Position numbers and translations under genes: made by a program
Shown: positions 61,422 to 64,000 of the stretch, one piece after another
Layout of the letters: each line of letters opens with the position of its first letter
Numbering within the stretch: position 1 is the stretch's first letter
Origin: Pseudoalteromonas sp. XMcav2-N
GTDB taxonomy: Bacteria; Pseudomonadota; Gammaproteobacteria; Enterobacterales; Alteromonadaceae
Direction of reading: 5' to 3'
Assembly (NCBI RefSeq): GCF_024124545.1
Contig: NZ_JAMXSF010000004.1
Location: 301,199 to 365,198 of the forward strand
Length of the DNA stretch: 64,000 bases
The notes under the pieces: model-generated
Told to the model about the DNA's origin: nothing
Seen by the model: only the letters and a program-made list of their open reading frames with translations
Databases searched by the model: none

Positions 61422-62204
61422 TGGTGGGTTGTACTGGACTTACACCTGTGACCCTCGCCCTGATAAGAATAAGCGCGATGCTGCATCGACCAAATTGCGG
61501 ATGATAGATCAAAATATAAAATAATGTGACTGGTGATATTTTTGAAGTGATGGTGAGTTGTACTGGACTTGAACTATTAATCTTCGCCTTGGTAAGAATG
61601 AGTGCGATGCCGCATCGACCAAAACACAGATGATAGAGCGAAAAATAAAAGAGTGTGAGTGATTGTGGTATTTTTTAAGTGATGGTGGGTTGTACTGGAC
61701 TTACACCTGTGACCCTCGCCCTGATAAGAATAAGCGCGATGCCGCATCGACCAAATTGCGGATGATAGATCAAAATATAAAATAATGTGACTGGTGATAT
61801 TTTTGAAGTGATGGTGATTTGTACTGGACTTGAACTACTAATCTTCGCCTTGGTAAGAATGAGTGCGATGCCGCATCGACCAAAACACAGATGATAGAGC
61901 GAAAAATAAAAGAGTGTAAGTGATTGTGGTATTTTTTAAGTGATGGTGGGTTGTACTGGACTTGAACTACTAATCTTCGCTTTGGTAAGAATGAGTGCGA
62001 TGCCGCATCGACCAAATTGCGGATGATAGATCAAAATATAAAATAATGTGACTGGTGATATTTTTGAAGTGATGGTGAGTTGTACTGGACTTGAACTACT
62101 AATCTTCGCCTTGGTAAGAATGAGTGCGATGCCGCATCGACCAAAACACAGATGATAGAGCGAAAAATAAAAGAGTGTGAGTGATTGTGGTATTTTTTAA
62201 GTGA
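61422..62204 (-). repeat. Higher-order tandem array carrying tRNA-Val 3'-halves (six units)
   Basis: Six units starting at 61422, 61551, 61683, 61812, 61944 and 62073, with lengths 129, 132, 129, 132, 129 and 132 bp, so three 261-bp periods. Read on the minus strand each unit has a unit-specific AT-rich spacer, a hairpin (CGATG / CATCG), a TTCTTA-C-AGG anticodon-arm remnant, and a degenerate tRNA-Val T-arm and acceptor ending in ACCA. The unit at 61944 has a 132-type head joined to a 129-type tail, suggesting recombination between units. Confidence 0.9.
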
Positions 62205-62280
62205 TGGTGGGTTGTACTGGACTTGAACCAGTGACCCTCGCCTTGTAAGGGCGATGCTCTCCCAACTGAGCTAACAACCC
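62205..62280 (-). tRNA. tRNA-Val(UAC), copy 1
   Basis: 76 bases with encoded CCA; acceptor GGGTTGT pairs with ACAACCC; anticodon TAC in loop CTTACAA between TCGCC and GGCGA. Followed on the minus strand by the repeat array. Confidence 0.97.
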
Positions 62281-62320
62281 ATGCATAGATGCAGGTACAT
62301 ACTCTGTATTTCCGAAGAAA

Positions 62321-62392
62321 TGGTGGGTTATACTGACTTTGATTCAGAACCCTTGCCTTGGTAAGAATGAGCGCGATGCTGCATCGACCAAG
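62321..62392 (-). repeat. Short tRNA-Val relic r1
   Basis: 72 bases: CTTGGT / ACCAAG stem enclosing a CGATG / CATCG hairpin, then a compact T-arm and acceptor in which GGGTT pairs with AACCC and CTGA with TCAG, ending in ACCA. Confidence 0.8.
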
Positions 62393-62408
62393 TTGTTCAC
62401 CAAATTAA

Positions 62409-62484
62409 TGGTGGGTTGTACTGGACTTGAACCAGTGACCCTCGCCTTGTAAGGGCGATGCTCTCCCAACTGAGCTAACAACCC
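62409..62484 (-). tRNA. tRNA-Val(UAC), copy 2
   Basis: 76 bases with encoded CCA; anticodon TAC; identical to copy 1. Confidence 0.97.
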
Positions 62485-62511
62485 AGAGTATTTTTTACTA
62501 AACCTTTAAGA

Positions 62512-62587
62512 TGGTGGGTTGTACTGGACTTGAACCAGTGACCCTCGCCTTGTAAGGGCGATGCTCTCCCAACTGAGCTAACAACCC
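62512..62587 (-). tRNA. tRNA-Val(UAC), copy 3
   Basis: 76 bases with encoded CCA; anticodon TAC; identical to copy 1. Confidence 0.97.
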
Positions 62588-62621
62588 ATCTTAAAATTTT
62601 GTCAGAGTTTAGTTTTAGTTA

Positions 62622-62697
62622 TGGTGGGTTGTACTGGACTTGAACCAGTGACCCTCGCCTTGTAAGGGCGATGCTCTCCCAACTGAGCTAACAACCC
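62622..62697 (-). tRNA. tRNA-Val(UAC), copy 4
   Basis: 76 bases with encoded CCA; anticodon TAC; identical to copy 1. Confidence 0.97.
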
Positions 62698-62760
62698 ATA
62701 ACTATTCTGACTTTTGCGTATTGAGCCATAATTTTTCCTTCTTTTTAAACAAGAAGATTA

Positions 62761-62832
62761 TGGTGGGTTGTACTGACTTTAATTCAGAACCCTTGCCTTG
62801 GTAAGAATGAGCGCGATGCTGCATCGACCAAG
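62761..62832 (-). repeat. Short tRNA-Val relic r2
   Basis: 72 bases. Same as r1 with two differences in the T-arm region (ATTAAAG loop and TACAACCC tail); the CTGA/TCAG stem and the hairpin are kept. Confidence 0.8.
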
Positions 62833-62844
62833 TTTACCAAATTA

Positions 62845-62920
62845 TGGTGGGTTGTACTGGACTTGAACCAGTGACCCTCGCCTTGTAAGGGCGATGCTCT
62901 CCCAACTGAGCTAACAACCC
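62845..62920 (-). tRNA. tRNA-Val(UAC), copy 5
   Basis: 76 bases with encoded CCA; anticodon TAC; identical to copy 1. Confidence 0.97.
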
Positions 62921-62969
62921 AATACGCTGTTTCAAATGTGAATGTCTATATTAACTTTCACCAAATTAA

Positions 62970-63041
62970 TGGTGGGTTGTACTGACTTTAATTCAGAACC
63001 CTTGCCTTGGTAAGAATGAGCGCGATGCTGCATCGACCAAG
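62970..63041 (-). repeat. Short tRNA-Val relic r3
   Basis: 72 bases, identical to r2 in all visible features, lying between Val copies 5 and 6. Confidence 0.8.
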
Positions 63042-63054
63042 TTCACCAAATTAG

Positions 63055-63130
63055 TGGTGGGTTGTACTGGACTTGAACCAGTGACCCTCGCCTTGTAAGG
63101 GCGATGCTCTCCCAACTGAGCTAACAACCC
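63055..63130 (-). tRNA. tRNA-Val(UAC), copy 6
   Basis: 76 bases with encoded CCA; anticodon TAC. First gene of the operon, 44 bp downstream of the -10 box. Confidence 0.97.
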
Positions 63131-63166
63131 ACATTCGAAACACAAGACACATTGCCGTGTCGTTGT

Positions 63167-63202
63167 GGGGCGCTATTATATGTTTCCTTTCAAAGGAGTC
63201 AA
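63167..63202 (-). promoter_or_regulatory. Promoter of the tRNA-Val operon
   Basis: On the minus strand TTGACT (63202-63197), a 16-base spacer, a perfect TATAAT (63180-63175), then AGCGCCCC as GC-rich discriminator. This is a strong sigma70 stable-RNA promoter. Confidence 0.9.
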
Positions 63203-63640
63203 CACAAAATCCTGATTTTTTATCTGTATGCTTCTTTTGTGTTCAGGTGTTCATTTTTTAGGTATTTCTCTTCATTATATGTCTAAGCAATATATTGTCC
63301 GCCAGGTAAAGTGAGCGGCGGGGTGGTGAAGATGTTGAGTGCTGTTTTTAGACAGGAAGGTGGGCAGGGGGAAGTTAAAAGTATTTGTTTCGAGATTGAA
63401 TCCGCTTGCAAAAGAAATGAGTTGTCCAATGGATACTCTGGCCTTTTATCTGTGTCCAATTGAGTAGCAGTCTGTGTCTCCTTGTTCAAAATATTGAGAG
63501 ATCAAGTACAAGGATATGCATAATCGAGAATAGCTGGTTTTAAATTAAGCAAAAACAGGCACTTCTATTGATTGAAGCGCTTAATTCGCTTATATTCTGT
63601 GCTCTTGGGGTGTTTTTGCAGCAGTTAGAAAAAACTTGCA
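63203..63640. other. Intergenic region between divergent tRNA operons
   Basis: About 440 bp between the Val promoter and the Ala-Glu promoter. Reading frames here are short and lack ribosome sites or protein-like composition. It may hold upstream activating AT-rich elements for the two tRNA promoters; nothing specific is recognisable. Confidence 0.5.
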
Positions 63641-63649
63641 GAAAAGGTG

Positions 63650-63685
63650 TTGACTTTGTTTTCTGTGATGCATAGAATGCGCCCC
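63650..63685 (+). promoter_or_regulatory. Promoter of the Ala-Glu tRNA operon
   Basis: TTGACT (63650-63655), a 17-base spacer, TAGAAT (63673-63678), then GCGCCCC as discriminator, about 43 bp before the first tRNA. Confidence 0.9.
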
Positions 63686-63727
63686 GCACTCAGCGATGCA
63701 GCATTACAGTTTCATTGCTACTGGTGA

Positions 63728-63803
<76 letters not shown>

Positions 63804-63874
63804 AATTCAGTGCGTAAATGTCCTAGTGATATAATATTTGGAACTGGCTTCGAATGCTGTTTCTAAATGATTGT

Positions 63875-63950
63875 GTCCCCTTCGTCTAGAGGCCTAGGAC
63901 ACCGCCCTTTCACGGCGGTAACAGGGGTTCGAATCCCCTAGGGGACGCCA
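63875..63950 (+). tRNA. tRNA-Glu(UUC)
   Basis: 76 bases ending in GCCA; acceptor GTCCCCT pairs with AGGGGAC; anticodon TTC in loop CTTTCAC between CCGCC and GGCGG. The operon may continue beyond the window. Confidence 0.97.
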
Positions 63951-64000
63951 CTTACTTTAGTAAGTACAAAACTCGTATGGTAAGAGTTTAAATAACCAGT

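Noticed and set aside
61770..62015. 81-codon ORF inside the Val repeat array
   Set aside because: It simply reads through repeated tRNA-like units; the peptide repeats itself with the DNA and has no ribosome site.
61422..62204. CRISPR-like look of the regular repeat array
   Set aside because: Units are 129-132 bp with similar sequence throughout and no unique spacers; each carries a tRNA-Val tail. No cas genes are nearby.
63283..63489. 68-codon minus-strand ORF between tRNA operons
   Set aside because: No ribosome site, no recognisable composition or domain, and no supporting context.

Overview
The window looks like chromosomal DNA of a marine gammaproteobacterium of the order Alteromonadales, most likely Pseudoalteromonas. 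This is inferred from protein resemblance, Escherichia coli-like gene orders, large tRNA arrays and a short palindromic element of a type I associate with that genus. Nothing here looks like a plasmid, prophage or CRISPR locus. Most of the window is housekeeping DNA with small accessory islets.

Layout. 1-4.4 kb: putA (runs off the left edge) and a divergent Lrp-type regulator, probably putR. 4.5-8.6 kb: a secreted tricorn-like protease and a short-chain dehydrogenase. 8.7-12.3 kb: an islet of small secreted or membrane proteins, a gene broken by a 4-bp tandem duplication, and a compact operon of a 33-codon ORF, a small HTH protein and a GNAT acetyltransferase. 12.4-17.9 kb: the miaB-ybeZ-ybeY-corC-lnt block. 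18.2-21.4 kb: ubiF followed by a convergent tRNA operon (2 Met, 4 Gln, 4 Leu-UAG, 2 Leu-CAG), placed as in E. coli. 21.5-26.7 kb: lolB-ispE-prs-rplY-pth-ychF, all on the minus strand. 26.7-35.1 kb: the divergent hemA-prfA-prmC-(HD-GYP regulator)-sirB2-sirB1-(DUF819 protein)-kdsA block. 35.2-38.2 kb: gcvA, a hydrolase, ygdD and rlmM. 38.3-41.3 kb: an AraC regulator, a serine beta-lactamase-like hydrolase and a P-loop kinase-like protein. 41.3-48.6 kb: an 1850-residue hybrid sensor kinase and a divergent double-receiver protein with a degenerate kinase module. 48.6-58.3 kb: cysZ, small proteins, a nonsense-broken membrane gene, an RNA methyltransferase, smc, zipA and ligA. 58.4-61.3 kb: a DUF2919 protein, MsrB and a receiver-TPR protein. 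61.3-63.2 kb: a tRNA-Val(UAC) operon with six genes plus a large array of tRNA-derived repeats. 63.6-64 kb: the start of an Ala(GGC)-Glu(UUC) tRNA operon.

The most unusual feature is in the two minus-strand tRNA operons. The spacers between intact tRNA genes carry repeated, decayed pieces of the resident tRNA: 5' halves in the Leu operon and 3' halves in the Val operon. In both, an inverted duplication of tRNA sequence creates a hairpin, and the paired bases covary between copies. In the Val operon the pieces also form a higher-order array of alternating 129-bp and 132-bp units (three 261-bp periods). The nearest known parallel is the rtT repeat of the E. coli tyrT operon. All three tRNA operons have sigma70-like promoters with a GC-rich discriminator typical of stringently controlled stable RNA genes.
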